Shown: positions 34,411-45,555, counted from the first letter of the stretch. The stretch: 64,000 bases of DNA from Shewanella yunxiaonensis (GCF_018223345.1 NZ_CP073587.1:469001-533000); one strand, 5' to 3'. Notes: generated by a model from the letters alone, not told the origin. Numbers and translations are program-made.

Positions 34411-35775
34411 TCAATGTCCGAGAAATAAGGTAGCCAACCCCAGAAAGGCAAATAGGCCCACCACGTCTGTCACTGTGGTTAACACCATACCGCCAGCAAG
34501 TGCCGGGTCAATATGCAGCTTTTTCAATAAAATGGGGATAACTGCGCCAGCAAGGCCGGCGGCGGTGAGATTTACCAACATGGCTCCCGCGATGAGCAAG
34601 CCAAGTGTCACATCGTGTTTCCACAGCCAGACAGCAATAAAGATCAGTCCGGCCCACAACAACCCATTCAGTACCCCTATCAATAACTCTTTGACTATCA
34701 GCCAGCGAGTGTTGCGTTGTCCCAAATGCCCCAGTGCAATTCCGCGAATCACCAACACCAGCGTCTGATTGCCCGCGACGCCTCCCATACTCGGCACAAT
34801 GGTCATCAAAATCGCGACGGTGGCAAATTTTTCCAAGGTGCCTTCAAATAGATTAGATACTGAAGCGGCGAGTAATGCAGTTAACAGATTGAGGCTTAGC
34901 CATAGAGAACGTCTTCCGGCACTTTTTAACACTGGGCCAAAGGTATCCTCTGCGTCATCCATCCCCGCCATCCCCATCAGCGAATGCTCGGCATCCTCAC
35001 GGATCACATCCACCACATCATCAATGGTGATGCGGCCTAATAATTTGCCTTTATCATCCACAACAGGAGCTGACAGCCAATCATGACGTTCAAAGAGCTT
35101 GGCGACTTCACTATCCGTCATGGTGACTGGAATGGATTCCAGTTGCCGATTCATAATGCTGATAATTCCGGTGCTCGATGAATAGGTAAGTAGCTGGGCC
35201 AAGGTGACGCCACCTAACAAGCAATCTTGGTGATCCACTACATAGAGGGTATCTGTGGCTTTGGGTAATTCCCCCCGCTGGCGCAGGTAACGCAACACCA
35301 CATCGATGTTGACGTCTGGTCTGATGGTCACCGTATCGGTATTCATCAGACTTCCAGCGGTATCATCCGGATAAGAAAGTGCTTGTTCAACGCGAGTGCG
35401 ATCCTGGACACTCATCGATTGTAACACCTGACGATACAAGCTATCGGGCAGGCTACGTAGGACATACGCCAGATCGTCGGTATCCATGCCGGCGGTGACT
35501 TTAGCCAGATGGGTTGGACTCATCAGGCTGATCAGTTGATCCTTCATGTCTTCGCCCAACTCTTCAAGGATCTCGCCACTATGAGCGTGGTCAACTAATT
35601 GCCATAGGATTTGACGGGTCTTCGGTGGGGATGATTCCAGAATGTGGGCGATATCGGCTGGGGCCATGTGGTGCAACATTTCGCGCACATGAACAAATAA
35701 GCCACTGTCTAGTGCCTGGTTCAGGTGTTCAAGATGATCAATCGCAGTTTGTTGGGCCTGGGTTTCTGCTGGCAT
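34411..35775 (-). CDS. mgtE: Magnesium transporter MgtE
   Basis: The 454-residue protein has the MgtE order: N domain (about 1-130, MLHHMAPADIAHILESSPP), two CBS domains (about 135-260, MNTDTVTIRP and APVVDDKGKLLGRITIDD), a connecting helix and five transmembrane helices (about 285-454) with VPSMGGVAGNQTLVLVIRGI and the pore-lining AGGMVLTTVTDVVGL. MgtE is a Mg2+-gated channel. It follows ptsO by 72 nt and ends at a bidirectional terminator. Confidence 0.97.
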   Translation of the reverse strand: MPAETQAQQTAIDHLEHLNQALDSGLFVHVREMLHHMAPADIAHILESSPPKTRQILWQLVDHAHSGEILEELGEDMKDQLISLMSPTHLAKVTAGMDTDDLAYVLRSLPDSLYRQVLQSMSVQDRTRVEQALSYPDDTAGSLMNTDTVTIRPDVNIDVVLRYLRQRGELPKATDTLYVVDHQDCLLGGVTLAQLLTYSSSTGIISIMNRQLESIPVTMTDSEVAKLFERHDWLSAPVVDDKGKLLGRITIDDVVDVIREDAEHSLMGMAGMDDAEDTFGPVLKSAGRRSLWLSLNLLTALLAASVSNLFEGTLEKFATVAILMTIVPSMGGVAGNQTLVLVIRGIALGHLGQRNTRWLIVKELLIGVLNGLLWAGLIFIAVWLWKHDVTLGLLIAGAMLVNLTAAGLAGAVIPILLKKLHIDPALAGGMVLTTVTDVVGLFAFLGLATLFLGH

Positions 35776-35847
35776 CCTTTTCCCTTAAGCATTTGTAGTA
35801 ACGGGAAATTAAGCTAGCTTACAATGGGAAATATCAGAAAGGAACTA

Positions 35848-36123
35848 CTAACTGGCTTCGTCAAAGCGAGAGTTGATCAAGTTACAAATAGCCTCCATTG
35901 CCGGTTCAGCATCGGGACCATCAACAATCAGACGAATCGTTTTCCCCATGCCCGTTTCCAGCATGAGCAATCCCAGCACGCTCGCCGCTGATGCTTGTTT
36001 TTGTCCCTGAACTAAAAGGATGTTGGCATCAAACTCGTTTGCCAGTACCGCCAATTTGGTCGCGGCCCGTGCATGTAACCCGAGCTTGTTCTGTATGGTG
36101 ACTTCGCGCTCAATTCTTGGCAT
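35848..36123 (-). CDS. ptsO: Nitrogen-PTS phosphocarrier protein NPr (HPr-like)
   Basis: The 91-residue protein begins [20 protein letters not shown]; the phosphorylatable histidine is H17. NPr passes phosphate from PtsP to PtsN in the nitrogen PTS. The gene overlaps the 3' end of rapZ by 14 nt and belongs to the rpoN operon. Confidence 0.96.
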   Translation of the reverse strand: MPRIEREVTIQNKLGLHARAATKLAVLANEFDANILLVQGQKQASAASVLGLLMLETGMGKTIRLIVDGPDAEPAMEAICNLINSRFDEAS

Positions 36124-36964
36124 GCGCTAAATCCCGGTGATGAGCCTGCACTTTATGTTTACTGTTGCTGAAGCGTTTAGCCAGTTGTTCAGCAACGTAC
36201 ACTGAACGATGTTGGCCACCAGTGCAACCGATAGCAACGGTCAGATAGCTACGGTTATTGCGCTCCAAGTGCGGCAGCCAGGTATCGAGCAGGTTCTCGA
36301 TCTGCCAGATGAATTTATTCACCAGTGGCTGACGGTTGAGAAACTCACGTACTGGTTCGTCAAGCCCAGTTAACGGTCTTAACTGCGGCTCCCAATGAGG
36401 ATTAGGTAGAAAGCGCGCATCAAAGATGAAATCAGCTTCTGCGGGGAGACCGTGCTTAAAGCCAAACGACTCAAAGTTAATCACCAGCTCCTTGGTCACT
36501 GTCCCCAGCAAAATTTCGCGTACGGTGTCACTCAGCTCATAGATATTCATGTTAGAGGTATCTATGTAGTGATCCATTAGCTGCGACATCGGCGCGAGTA
36601 GTTTGCCTTCCTGCTCAATCGCATCTTTAAGGGAGATTTTGCTCTTGGATAACGGATGTAGACGTCGGGTTTCACTGTAACGTTTAAGCAGCACCTTATC
36701 GGATGCGTTTAAAAAGAAACTGATGACTTCAGTGCCTTGTGGCAGATTTTGTATCTGACTTTCCAGGACTTTTTCCTGGTTAGGCATGTTGCGCACATCG
36801 ACGCTAATCGCGACCAGTTCGTTACTGCCGCGCAGATTGTCTAACAGACTGCCAATCATGGGGAGTGGCAGGTTATCAACGCAGTAATAGCCCAAGTCTT
36901 CCAGCACTCGTAACGCTACAGATTTTCCTGAGCCTGAGCGGCCTGAGACAATGGCCAATTTCAT
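36110..36964 (-). CDS. rapZ: RNase adapter protein RapZ
   Basis: The 284-residue product equals the E. coli length. The Walker A motif is [20 protein letters not shown] and a second landmark is [13 protein letters not shown] [19 protein letters not shown]. The C-terminal domain includes [19 protein letters not shown], and basic residues lie at the end. RapZ binds GlmZ sRNA and guides RNase E cleavage to control glucosamine-6-phosphate synthesis. It overlaps ptsN by 4 nt. Confidence 0.97.
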   Translation of the reverse strand: MKLAIVSGRSGSGKSVALRVLEDLGYYCVDNLPLPMIGSLLDNLRGSNELVAISVDVRNMPNQEKVLESQIQNLPQGTEVISFFLNASDKVLLKRYSETRRLHPLSKSKISLKDAIEQEGKLLAPMSQLMDHYIDTSNMNIYELSDTVREILLGTVTKELVINFESFGFKHGLPAEADFIFDARFLPNPHWEPQLRPLTGLDEPVREFLNRQPLVNKFIWQIENLLDTWLPHLERNNRSYLTVAIGCTGGQHRSVYVAEQLAKRFSNSKHKVQAHHRDLAHAKN

Positions 36965-37407
36965 CCGGTGATCACCTGATACAGTTCTTCTTTGGTGGTG
37001 GCTTTCCGCAGTTGCTTGAGTATCAGCTTATCACTGAGTTTCTCGGCCATCGCCGACAAAGTACTGAGATGCTGCTGACATTGATCGGCGGGCACTACCA
37101 ACGCAAACAAGATGTCTACCGGTTGATTATCGATAGCGTCAAAGGGGATCGGTTCGTCGCACTTAATCAGCACGGCGATAGGATCTTTAATGTCCGGCAA
37201 GCGACCATGGGGAATGGCAATGCCATTCCCGATACCGGTACTTCCCATTTTCTCTCTGACCAGCAGACTTTCGAAAATGGCTTGGGACGACAGGTTTGGA
37301 TACTGGGCTGCTGCGAGTTCGCTGATGAGCTCCAATACCTTTTTCTTGCTGCCGGGTGTGGCACATGCGGTACACTCCGGCCGCAGGATGGTACTAAGTT
37401 CCATCAT
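36961..37407 (-). CDS. ptsN: Nitrogen-PTS EIIA component PtsN
   Basis: The 148-residue protein contains the EIIA active histidine at H67 in [14 protein letters not shown]. It receives phosphate from NPr and regulates potassium transport and other processes. Start is ATGATG; the first ATG overlaps the hpf stop by 4 nt. Length is slightly shorter than the E. coli protein (163). Confidence 0.96.
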   Translation of the reverse strand: MMELSTILRPECTACATPGSKKKVLELISELAAAQYPNLSSQAIFESLLVREKMGSTGIGNGIAIPHGRLPDIKDPIAVLIKCDEPIPFDAIDNQPVDILFALVVPADQCQQHLSTLSAMAEKLSDKLILKQLRKATTKEELYQVITG

Positions 37408-37694
37408 GAGTATTTTGTCAGCTTTTCTTTGTATTTAATGACCTGACGATCCAATTTATCAATTAGAGCGTCGATGGCAGCGTACATATCGGTGTGTTCT
37501 GCGGTGCCGTGCACCTCTCCACCATTCAGATGTAGCTTGGCTTCGACTCGTTGTATTGCTTTCTCAACATTGAGTACGACGTGCACATTATTGATCTGTT
37601 CGAAATGGCGTTCAAGTTTTGCAAATTTACTCTCCACATAGCTGCGCAACGAGTCGGTGATCTCAATATGATGGCCTGCCAGGTTGATTTGCAT
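37404..37694 (-). CDS. hpf: Ribosome hibernation-promoting factor (short HPF / YhbH)
   Basis: The 96-residue product starts MQINLAGHHIEITDSLRSYV and includes NVHVVLNVEKAIQRVEAKLH and the DMYAAIDALIDKLDRQVIKY segment. It is the short form that promotes 100S ribosome dimers in stationary phase. It lies 29 nt downstream of rpoN. Confidence 0.97.
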   Translation of the reverse strand: MQINLAGHHIEITDSLRSYVESKFAKLERHFEQINNVHVVLNVEKAIQRVEAKLHLNGGEVHGTAEHTDMYAAIDALIDKLDRQVIKYKEKLTKYS

Positions 37695-37723
37695 AGGGTG
37701 TCCTCCATAGGGGTACTGTGGAA

Positions 37724-39190
37724 TTACAAACTCTTACGCTGATTCGATGGTGGGATCATCATGGCTTCGCGGTATTTGGCGATGGTTCGGCGTGCCACGT
37801 TAATTCCCTGCTCAGCCAGCAACTGTGCCATTTTGCTGTCGCTGAGCGGCTTTTTCTGGTTCTCCGCGGCCACCAGTTTTTTGATAAAGGCGCGGATTGC
37901 CGTCGATGAACATTCGCCACCGTCTTCAGTACCGACGTGGCTGGAAAAGAAATATTTTAGCTCAAATATACCGCGTGGCGTATGCATGTATTTCTGCGTT
38001 GTCACTCGGGAAATTGTCGATTCGTGCATATCAACGGCTTCGGCAATATCATTGAGCACCATCGGTTTCATGGCTTCTTCGCCATATTCAAAGAATCCCT
38101 GCTGAAACTGTACAATGCAGTTAGCCACCTTTAGTAGTGTTTCATTGCGGCTTTCCAGACTCTTGATAAACCATTTGGCTTCTTGCAGGTGTCCGCGGAT
38201 AAACTGGCTGTCGGATTGGCTCCGCGCACTGCGGGCCATAGCGGCATATTGCTGATTAATACTGAGTTTGGGCATGCAGTCTGGGTTGAGTTCTACCACC
38301 CAGCGACCATTTTTCTTCCACACGCTGACATCTGGGATCACGTACTCGTCATCCTGAGGCTGCACTAATAGTCCGGGACGTGGATTAAGCGATTGGATCA
38401 AACTAATCGCGTCACGCAGATCTTCTTCTCTCAAACGGGTCTTGCGCATCAGTGTGCGATAATCTTTGGCAGCGATCAGGTCAAGATGCTGTTCCAGCAG
38501 CATAATGGCGTTTTCGAGATGCGGGGTGTCATCACTATATTGCGACAGCTGGATCAGCAAACATTCACGCAGATCCCGTGCAGCGACACCGACAGGATCG
38601 AAGTGTTGGATGCGTTTCAATACCGCTTCTACTTCTTCTAGCTCGATTTCCGGATTGCCCATAGCATCCAGAATATCCTCCGTGGTTTGCGTCAGATATC
38701 CTTGATCATCAATCGCTTCGATAATTGCAGTGGCGATTGCTGCATCAGTTTCTGAGAACGGTGTCAGGTTCTTCTGCCATTCCAGGTGTTCATGCAAACC
38801 TTCAGAAGTTTCTCCCTGAAATGGGGTATCGTCATCACGGATAGGACCACTGGACATAGCCGGAGCGGCAGTAAAAACCTCATCCCAGGTAGTATCCATT
38901 GGCAGCTCTTCAGGGAGTGCCTGGCTAGTGAGTGCATCCGAGGTTTCTACCGTCGAACTATCTTCGATATGTTCGCTCGGCTCCGGTGCCTCTAAATTGT
39001 TATCGATATCATGATTGCTGTCGGTGCTTTGGTTGTCTTCATTCACTTCCAGCAGCGGGTTTGCTTCTAAGGCTTCTTGAATTTCCTGTTGTAACTCCAG
39101 CGACGACAGCTGCAGCAAACGTATTGCCTGCTGCAGTTGAGGTGTCATGGTCAGCTGTTGACCCAGTTTGAGCTGGAGTGACGTTTTCAT
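37724..39190 (-). CDS. rpoN: RNA polymerase sigma-54 factor
   Basis: The 488-residue protein has the Gln/Leu-rich activator-contacting region I ([20 protein letters not shown]), an acidic linker region II (about 50-120), a core-binding region, an HTH ([20 protein letters not shown]) and the RpoN box [12 protein letters not shown] that contacts the -24 element. It needs an enhancer-binding ATPase for open-complex formation. Candidate sigma-54 promoters in this window are at 33.36 kb. It is followed by hpf-ptsN-rapZ-ptsO, the standard order. Confidence 0.98.
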   Translation of the reverse strand: MKTSLQLKLGQQLTMTPQLQQAIRLLQLSSLELQQEIQEALEANPLLEVNEDNQSTDSNHDIDNNLEAPEPSEHIEDSSTVETSDALTSQALPEELPMDTTWDEVFTAAPAMSSGPIRDDDTPFQGETSEGLHEHLEWQKNLTPFSETDAAIATAIIEAIDDQGYLTQTTEDILDAMGNPEIELEEVEAVLKRIQHFDPVGVAARDLRECLLIQLSQYSDDTPHLENAIMLLEQHLDLIAAKDYRTLMRKTRLREEDLRDAISLIQSLNPRPGLLVQPQDDEYVIPDVSVWKKNGRWVVELNPDCMPKLSINQQYAAMARSARSQSDSQFIRGHLQEAKWFIKSLESRNETLLKVANCIVQFQQGFFEYGEEAMKPMVLNDIAEAVDMHESTISRVTTQKYMHTPRGIFELKYFFSSHVGTEDGGECSSTAIRAFIKKLVAAENQKKPLSDSKMAQLLAEQGINVARRTIAKYREAMMIPPSNQRKSL

Positions 39191-39282
39191 GTTACCGCTT
39201 ACCCCTACATCTTATAACTTTATAAAAATTCTAGTAATTACAGACTTTAACGTTTTAAAGCTGTAAGCGCTCCCGGTGTTTA

Positions 39283-40011
39283 CTATAGCTTGAATTGTTC
39301 ACCCAAGTACACAGCACGGACTTGTTGGTTGTCGAGGATCTCGGCAGGGGTGCCTTCGGCGATCAGTTGTCCGTGGCTGACAATGTATGCATGTTCACAA
39401 ACATCAAGTGTTTCACGCACGTTATGATCCGTAATCAGCACACCCAGTCCACGTGACCGCAATTGTTCAATAATTTTTTTAATATCAATAACGGAGATGG
39501 GGTCTACGCCAGCAAAGGGTTCATCCAACAGAATGAATTTCGGGTCTGCGGCCAAGGCTCTGGCAATCTCTACACGCCGGCGCTCACCTCCCGAAAGTGA
39601 CATCCCCATGCTGTCGCGAATATGGGTGATGTGAAACTCTTCGAGTAACTGTTCCAGTTGTTCTTCACGGCCATCGCGATCCAGATCTTTTCTGATCTGC
39701 AATACTGCCATGATGTTATCGCGAACAGTTAGCTTACGGAAAATACTGGCTTCTTGCGGCAGATAGCCAATACCTTTGCGAGCGCGAAGGTGCATGGGAT
39801 CCATGGTCAGCTCATCTTGATCGATAAAGATCCGTCCCTTATCGCTCTGGATCAAGCCGACTACCATGTAAAATGTCGTGGTTTTCCCTGCACCATTGGG
39901 TCCCAATAATCCCACAATCTGACCTGTTGCAACCGACAGACTGACATCTTTCACGACCATTCTTTTTTTGTAGCTTTTCGCAAGGTTATGGGCGATCAAG
40001 GTATTACTCAT
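39283..40011 (-). CDS. lptB: LPS export ABC transporter ATP-binding protein LptB
   Basis: The 242-residue ATPase shows Walker [16 protein letters not shown], signature [16 protein letters not shown] and Walker [14 protein letters not shown]. LptB with LptFG extracts LPS from the inner membrane. It overlaps lptA by 4 nt and precedes rpoN by 92 nt. Confidence 0.98.
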   Translation of the reverse strand: MSNTLIAHNLAKSYKKRMVVKDVSLSVATGQIVGLLGPNGAGKTTTFYMVVGLIQSDKGRIFIDQDELTMDPMHLRARKGIGYLPQEASIFRKLTVRDNIMAVLQIRKDLDRDGREEQLEQLLEEFHITHIRDSMGMSLSGGERRRVEIARALAADPKFILLDEPFAGVDPISVIDIKKIIEQLRSRGLGVLITDHNVRETLDVCEHAYIVSHGQLIAEGTPAEILDNQQVRAVYLGEQFKL

Positions 40012-40541
40012 TGCTGCTCCTGCTGGGGATCCTTTTTGGGTTGCTGCTGGTAGTTGTCAGGCTGGATGACCGTGGTCACACGATCTTCTCCCTGGCCGCT
40101 GCTGGAGGCTTGCAACTGCTGGTTTTTAAGGTCATAGACAATTTTTTCTGCAGTGGAAACGCTGCCACCTTGTTCCACCTTTGCTTTACCGATGAGCGTC
40201 AGTACGCGTTTATTAATGTTGTAGTGAATTTCATTGGCGCTGGCGTTCGCAATACGGCCATCTTCTAATTTCTGACGAAAGGTGGCCGGTGAACCTTTTG
40301 CAATCAATACTCTTTCGCCGTCTTTATCGGAACTGGATGCGTTGACTTCGGCGGCTGTGAGCTTCATTGAACCTTGGGTCACAATCACATGGCCGCTGTA
40401 CACGACTTGCTTGTTCTTGATATCTGCCGACTGCGCATCCGCGGATATTTCCAGTTGTTGCAGCAGATCTTTATCAACCGCAGCAGCTGAAAGGCTGGTA
40501 AGGCACAGCATAGCAGCGAAAATAAGCTTATTTCGTTTCAT
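40008..40541 (-). CDS. lptA: LPS transport periplasmic bridge protein LptA
   Basis: The 177-residue protein has a signal peptide (ending SLSAAA) and the OstA beta-jellyroll pattern: [33 protein letters not shown] and [16 protein letters not shown]. The C-terminus is Gln-rich. LptA oligomers bridge the periplasm in LPS transport. It overlaps lptC and lptB. Confidence 0.96.
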   Translation of the reverse strand: MKRNKLIFAAMLCLTSLSAAAVDKDLLQQLEISADAQSADIKNKQVVYSGHVIVTQGSMKLTAAEVNASSSDKDGERVLIAKGSPATFRQKLEDGRIANASANEIHYNINKRVLTLIGKAKVEQGGSVSTAEKIVYDLKNQQLQASSSGQGEDRVTTVIQPDNYQQQPKKDPQQEQQ

Positions 40542-41088
40542 AGGTTCCTTTTACCTGACTAAGCAGTTTGACCTGCTGAGCATTGAGATCAGCGTATAGC
40601 CCCAGACCTGTGATATTGAAGTCCTGACCATTGATCAGAATATTTTTGTCTGACGTCATAATCATGTTGCTAAGGTTCAGTTCCAGATAACTGGTACTGA
40701 TAGATTGTATCGGTTCAGTTGGACTGATGGCGTCAATAATAACATCATTTTGCAACACCACCTTGTTGCTGTGTTTATCGAGTTGTCCTTGTAATGCGGT
40801 CATGCGCCACTCGGTCTGACCCTTGTCTGGGAATACCCAGTATACCGGATTAGTAAATACTGTCCGGTCATCCTGCTCATAGTGTTCCATGTGCTTAGCT
40901 GACACCCGACTGGAGATCATTCCGTTTTGGTCATAGCTGACACTGCGTAAATCGTCTGCTACGTAATCGGGCTGAATCACATCGGTAGACAGCTGGGTGG
41001 CTTCCGAATTGCGTTTGTTCTGTACCTGCCAGTACAACACCAGTGCAGCAGTAAAGAACGCGATAATGGCCAAGGTGACTCTGTTCAT
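40528..41088 (-). CDS. lptC: LPS export protein LptC
   Basis: The 186-residue protein starts with one transmembrane helix (MNRVTLAIIAFFTAALVLYW) and then a periplasmic jellyroll domain. Landmarks are QPDYVADDLRSVSYDQNG and ITGLGLYADLNAQQVKLLSQ. LptC receives LPS from LptBFG and passes it to LptA. It overlaps kdsC by 4 nt and lptA by 14 nt. Confidence 0.95.
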   Translation of the reverse strand: MNRVTLAIIAFFTAALVLYWQVQNKRNSEATQLSTDVIQPDYVADDLRSVSYDQNGMISSRVSAKHMEHYEQDDRTVFTNPVYWVFPDKGQTEWRMTALQGQLDKHSNKVVLQNDVIIDAISPTEPIQSISTSYLELNLSNMIMTSDKNILINGQDFNITGLGLYADLNAQQVKLLSQVKGTYETK

Positions 41089-41636
41089 ATACTCATGCCG
41101 TGTGCGGATGCAATTTTATCCTGACTCATCAGTAACAGATCTGCCAGTTCACGCAGTGCCCCATAGCCGCCATTGAGATAGGTGACCAGATGCACTAGCT
41201 GTCTGACCCGAGGATGCCCGTCAGCAACACATACGCTGAGGCCTACCTGTTGCATTACCGGCAGATCCACCATGTCATCCCCAATATAGGCCACCTGTTG
41301 TGGTGGTAGTTGATAATGTTGCAGCAGCCAGTTGAATGGCTCCAATTTATTATCAACGCCCTGAAATATATGAGGGATCCCTAGCGCCGTCATACGGTCT
41401 TCAACAATTTGTGATTTACGTCCAGTAATCACCGCGACTTGAATCCCGGCGTTGAGCAACGCTTTTACGCCATAACCGTCACGAGTGTGGAACGCTTTGA
41501 GTTCTTCACCATGGTTTCCAAGATAGATGCGGCCATCCGAAAAGACGCCATCAACGTCACAAATCAGTAGTCGTATCTGCTTGGCTAACTGCCAAATCTC
41601 ATCGGCAACGGGTCCGTAAAAGCTGTCTTGCGCCAT
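41085..41636 (-). CDS. kdsC: 3-deoxy-D-manno-octulosonate 8-phosphate phosphatase KdsC
   Basis: The 183-residue HAD phosphatase has the catalytic DxD in LLICDVDGVFSDG, a GRKS segment (AVITGRKSQIVEDR) and the acidic motif YIGDDMVDLPVM. It makes free KDO from KDO-8-phosphate for LPS core synthesis. It overlaps kdsD by one base. Confidence 0.97.
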   Translation of the reverse strand: MAQDSFYGPVADEIWQLAKQIRLLICDVDGVFSDGRIYLGNHGEELKAFHTRDGYGVKALLNAGIQVAVITGRKSQIVEDRMTALGIPHIFQGVDNKLEPFNWLLQHYQLPPQQVAYIGDDMVDLPVMQQVGLSVCVADGHPRVRQLVHLVTYLNGGYGALRELADLLLMSQDKIASAHGMSI

Positions 41637-42613
41637 TAAATGACCCCCGCGTTGACTAAATCCAGCATATTCAGCGCCCCTATCGGATGATTTTCGGCAT
41701 CGACGACAATCAAGCCATTAATGCTGCGGTCATCCATCACCTTAAGGGCTTCTGCTGCAAGAATATTAGCTTTAATTGTAATGCAGTTACGGGTCATCAC
41801 ATCCGCAATCCGGGTCTGACGTAAATTGACTTCTGCGTCGATTACTCTGCGCAAATCCCCATCAGTAAAGATACCTACTAGCTTGTTGTCTCCGTCAATT
41901 ACCGCGGTCATTCCCAAGCCTTTTTTGGAGATTTCATAAAGGGCGTCAGTAATGCAGATATCATGATGTACCAGCGGAATGTCATGACCTTTGTGCATGA
42001 CATTATCGACTTTCAACAATAGTTTACGACCTAAGGCACCCCCTGGATGAGACAGCGCAAAATCATCCTTGGTGAACCCTTTCGCTTGCAGCAGCGCAAT
42101 AGCCAGTGCATCGCCCATGACTAAGGTCGCGGTAGTGCTGGACGTGGGGGCTAATCCTAATGGACAGGCTTCCTCCGGCACTTTAATACACAGGTGCAGT
42201 TGTGCCAGTTTGGCCATGGTGGATTCCGGGTTACCCGTCATGGTGATAACCGGAATGCCTTGTCGCTTGATGACTGGCATCAGGGTAAGAATTTCATTGG
42301 ATTCACCGGAGTTGGAAATGGCGAGCACAATGTCGTTGTGGCTGATGACACCAAGATCGCCGTGGCTGGCTTCACCCGGATGCACAAAAAAAGCGGGCGT
42401 ACCGGTACTGGCCAGCGTCGCTGAAATCTTGTTCCCTACATGGCCGGATTTTCCCATCCCCATCACGATCACTTTGCCACTGCAGTGGTAAATCATCTCG
42501 CAAGCCTGGGCAAATTCTTCAGAATCAACGTATTGATACAGGTTATCTAAGGCTTGTTTTTCGATATCAATGACTTTGCGTCCCCAATGACGCAACTGAC
42601 TTGCATCTGTCAT
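41636..42613 (-). CDS. kdsD: Arabinose-5-phosphate isomerase KdsD
   Basis: The 325-residue protein combines a SIS domain (VIVMGMGKSGHVGNKISATL, LAISNSGESNEIL, CPLGLAPTSSTTATLVMGDA) and two CBS domains (about 205-325). It converts ribulose-5-phosphate to arabinose-5-phosphate, the KDO precursor. Gene order yrbG-kdsD-kdsC-lptC matches other gammaproteobacteria. Confidence 0.97.
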   Translation of the reverse strand: MTDASQLRHWGRKVIDIEKQALDNLYQYVDSEEFAQACEMIYHCSGKVIVMGMGKSGHVGNKISATLASTGTPAFFVHPGEASHGDLGVISHNDIVLAISNSGESNEILTLMPVIKRQGIPVITMTGNPESTMAKLAQLHLCIKVPEEACPLGLAPTSSTTATLVMGDALAIALLQAKGFTKDDFALSHPGGALGRKLLLKVDNVMHKGHDIPLVHHDICITDALYEISKKGLGMTAVIDGDNKLVGIFTDGDLRRVIDAEVNLRQTRIADVMTRNCITIKANILAAEALKVMDDRSINGLIVVDAENHPIGALNMLDLVNAGVI

Positions 42614-42653
42614 ATCTTTCTCTCTTGTTTCTGTTCAACACTCAACGCGGAGG

Positions 42654-43610
42654 CTAGAACAGGCTAATCTGATAGCATACAAAGCTGGTAAGCAAGGCGA
42701 CGCCGTGCCACCTTTTCAATTCGCGCTGCTTTTTGCTGCTCAACAGGATCAATAAGGCCAGTGCTGTGCTGGTACCTAACACCATATAAACATCCCGGCT
42801 GGCGGCTGAGGCATCTATTTCTCCGGGCGCAATTAATCCAGAAATAGCCAGCACTGCAAGGATGTTGAACAGGTTTGAACCTACGATATTGCCAATAGCC
42901 AGGTCGTCCTCTTGGCGCAGCACACCCATGATACAGGCGGCTAACTCCGGCAAACTTGTGCCAACCGCGATAATTGTGAGACCAATCACCAGATCTGACA
43001 TGCCAAAATACTTGGCGATACCGACCGCACCTTCGACCATCCAGTTAGCTGCCAGTGGCAATAATATGATGCCGACCGCAATCCAGCACAAGGCTTTCCA
43101 AGTGGCGACATCTTTCGGAATATCGCTGTCGGCGTCATCCGCCAACACCTCCAGTTCTCTGTGAGCGAAAGCATGCCAGATAAGGTAGCCCATCACTGTC
43201 AGAAACAGCAGCACCAGTATTGTCCCTTCTGTACGGGTTAATTGCCGATCGGCAAGGCAGTAACCCGCAAACAGGGTGGCAATCAACATCAGGGGAATTT
43301 CCCGAAACAGTGTCTGAGAACTGACACGAATTGCGCCAAATAATGCGGTAATCCCCAAGATTAGCGAAATATTTGCAACATTAGATCCCAGAACATTGCC
43401 TATTGCGGTGTCTGGTCGCGCGGATAATGATGCCGTTGCCGCCACAAACATTTCTGGTGCGGAACTCCCCATGGCAACAATCGTCAAACCAATTAATAAC
43501 GAGGGAAGCCCAAGGTTTCGAGCCAAAGCACTTGAACCATAAACAAATTTATCAGCGCTCCAGACTAAAAACAGCAGTCCAGCCAACAGTAAAAAAATAT
43601 TGAATAGCAT
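42654..43610 (-). CDS. yrbG: Sodium/calcium exchanger-family membrane protein YrbG (CaxA)
   Basis: The ATG at 43610 (MLFNIFLLLAGLLFLVW) gives 318 residues and about ten hydrophobic segments; a longer frame starting at 43760 adds 50 polar residues before the first helix and is rejected. The two inverted alpha-repeats are visible: GSSAPEMFVAATASL with GNVLGSNVANI, and GTSLPELAACIMGV with GNIVGSNLFNI. Substrate ions are inferred from the family. It lies 40 nt upstream of kdsD. Confidence 0.94.
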   Translation of the reverse strand: MLFNIFLLLAGLLFLVWSADKFVYGSSALARNLGLPSLLIGLTIVAMGSSAPEMFVAATASLSARPDTAIGNVLGSNVANISLILGITALFGAIRVSSQTLFREIPLMLIATLFAGYCLADRQLTRTEGTILVLLFLTVMGYLIWHAFAHRELEVLADDADSDIPKDVATWKALCWIAVGIILLPLAANWMVEGAVGIAKYFGMSDLVIGLTIIAVGTSLPELAACIMGVLRQEDDLAIGNIVGSNLFNILAVLAISGLIAPGEIDASAASRDVYMVLGTSTALALLILLSSKKQRELKRWHGVALLTSFVCYQISLF

Positions 43611-43938
43611 TGAACAATCGTTTTTCCCTGAACCTAGCGCTGCATTGTCGCTGTATTTGCTGGAAATTGAAAGGGCGCCTCTTCCACTGGGGCTGCCAGT
43701 TGTGTGCCGTAACTCTATTGCGTACAATTTATCGCTGATTATATAAGGCCTCTGGTTCACAGAAGGCTGTTCAGTAACGGTTCAGATTGGCGTGACTAAC
43801 ATGATTGGAGTGTTTCCAAGATGCAAAACATCGATGTTGGCAATCTGAGAACGTTCCGGTAACTCAGGGTTACGTCTGTGACGGGATAAGCGGCAAATCC
43901 CACTCATAAAACAGGAATTTTTAGAACTGGAAGCAAAC
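43611..43938 (+). promoter_or_regulatory. Divergent yrbG/mlaF spacer with candidate mla promoter
   Basis: For the mla side, TTGCGT (43718-43723) and TATATA (43740-43745) are separated by 16 nt, placing a start about 185 nt before mlaF. No strong element was found for yrbG. No ORF or repeat is visible in the remaining sequence. Confidence 0.4.
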
Positions 43939-44751
43939 ATGAGCCAAACCCAGACTGCGTTGGTCGAAGTCAAGAACCTCTGTTTCAGCAGGGGCTCCCG
44001 GGTGCTCTACGATAAGATCAATCTGAGCATCCCCAAAGGCAAGGTAACCGCCATAATGGGCCCCAGTGGTATCGGCAAAACGACATTGCTGAAGCTGATT
44101 GGTGGTCAGCTTACTCCTGATAGCGGTGAAGTACTGTTTGAAGGGAAAAACATCCATAAACTCTCACGTCATGAGCTGTTCGATGTGCGTAAGCGTATGA
44201 GCATGCTGTTTCAAAGTGGTGCCTTGTTCACTGACATGAACGTATTCGACAACACCGCTTTTGCACTGCGTGAACATTCTGGTCTGCCAGAAGCGATTAT
44301 TCGCCGTATCGTCCTGATGAAGCTTGAGGCGGTCGGGCTACGCGGTGCCGCATCCTTGATGCCCAGCGAACTTTCCGGCGGGATGCAACGACGTGCTGCA
44401 CTCGCCAGAGCGATTGCAATGGAACCGGAAATGGTGATGTACGATGAACCGTTTGCGGGACAAGATCCCATCTCGATGGGCGTGCTGGTGAAACTGATCC
44501 GCGAGTTGTCTGATGCCTTATCCCTGACTTCGGTTGTGGTGTCTCACGATGTCGGTGAAGTCCTGAGTATTGCCGACTATGCCTACGTCATCGCGGATAA
44601 ACGGATTATTGCTGAAGGGTCGCCGGAAGCGTTACGGCAGGCTGACAATCCGCAATTACGGCAGTTTATCGATGGTGCGCCGGATGGTCCTGTACCATTC
44701 CATTATCCCGCCATGGATTATCAGAAGGAGTTACTGGGTGCGTCTGACTGA
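43939..44751 (+). CDS. mlaF: Phospholipid-transport ABC ATPase MlaF
   Basis: The 270-residue ATPase has Walker [19 protein letters not shown], signature [18 protein letters not shown] and Walker [14 protein letters not shown]. The C-terminal extension beyond the switch histidine (VSHDVGEVL) contacts MlaB in the E. coli complex. The Mla system maintains outer-membrane lipid asymmetry. mlaE starts inside its 3' end. Confidence 0.97.
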   Translation: MSQTQTALVEVKNLCFSRGSRVLYDKINLSIPKGKVTAIMGPSGIGKTTLLKLIGGQLTPDSGEVLFEGKNIHKLSRHELFDVRKRMSMLFQSGALFTDMNVFDNTAFALREHSGLPEAIIRRIVLMKLEAVGLRGAASLMPSELSGGMQRRAALARAIAMEPEMVMYDEPFAGQDPISMGVLVKLIRELSDALSLTSVVVSHDVGEVLSIADYAYVIADKRIIAEGSPEALRQADNPQLRQFIDGAPDGPVPFHYPAMDYQKELLGASD

Positions 44752-45523
44752 TTCTATTGCCGATCTCGGACATGATGCTCTGGGATTGATTTCCGGCTTA
44801 GGTAAAGCCGGATTGTTGCTGTGGGGGTCGTTGGTACAGTTACCTCGACCCAAAAAAGGGACACCGTTACTGGTCAAACAGATTTATGTTGTTGGCGTGC
44901 AGTCGATGGTGATCATCCTAGTTTCCGGTTTGTTCATCGGCATGGTATTGGCGCTGCAGGGCTATACCATTTTAGTGGATTTCGGCACGGAACAAAGCCT
45001 GGGGCCTTTAGTTGCCTTGAGTCTGTTGCGTGAACTTGGCCCCGTGGTTACCGCTTTATTGTTTGCGGGTAGGGCCGGTTCGGCATTAACCGCTGAACTG
45101 GGGTTGATGAAAAGCACTGAACAGCTGTCGAGTCTGGAAATGATGGCAGTAGATCCTCTGTGTCAGATTATAGCGCCGCGGTTTTGGGCTGGTTTTATCA
45201 GCATGCCGCTGCTGGCGTTGATGTTTACGGCGGTGGGGATCTATGGCGGTTATCTGGTAGGCGTTGAGTGGAAGGGTATTGATAACGGTGCCTTCTGGTC
45301 GATTCTGCAAGCTGCGGTTGAGTGGCGCCAAGATATTGTGAATTGTCTGATTAAAAGCTTTGTATTTTCCTGGGTAGTGACCTGGATAGCGTTATATCGT
45401 GGTTACCATCTGGTGCCCAACCCGGAAGGGATTAGCCGGGCCACCACTCAGACTGTGGTGCAATCAAGCTTAGCGGTACTGGCTCTGGACTTTTTGCTGA
45501 CAGCACTGATGTTTGGCAATTAA
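44738..45523 (+). CDS. mlaE: Phospholipid-transport ABC permease MlaE
   Basis: A GTG start at 44738 with AAGGAG 8 nt upstream gives 261 residues (E. coli 260); it overlaps mlaF by 14 nt, and the longer upstream reading frame is not coding. The MlaE/TTG2 domain has about six hydrophobic segments with [29 protein letters not shown] and [16 protein letters not shown]. Confidence 0.96.
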   Translation: MRLTDSIADLGHDALGLISGLGKAGLLLWGSLVQLPRPKKGTPLLVKQIYVVGVQSMVIILVSGLFIGMVLALQGYTILVDFGTEQSLGPLVALSLLRELGPVVTALLFAGRAGSALTAELGLMKSTEQLSSLEMMAVDPLCQIIAPRFWAGFISMPLLALMFTAVGIYGGYLVGVEWKGIDNGAFWSILQAAVEWRQDIVNCLIKSFVFSWVVTWIALYRGYHLVPNPEGISRATTQTVVQSSLAVLALDFLLTALMFGN

Positions 45524-45555
45524 TGGATAATAGCGTTTAACTTTGGTAACTGATT

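Noticed and set aside
43611..43760. 50-residue N-terminal extension of YrbG
   Set aside because: The extension is polar, lies in front of the first transmembrane helix and is absent from the known family.
44570..44737. Extended MlaE start inside mlaF
   Set aside because: The GTG at 44738 has a proper AAGGAG and gives the E. coli length.
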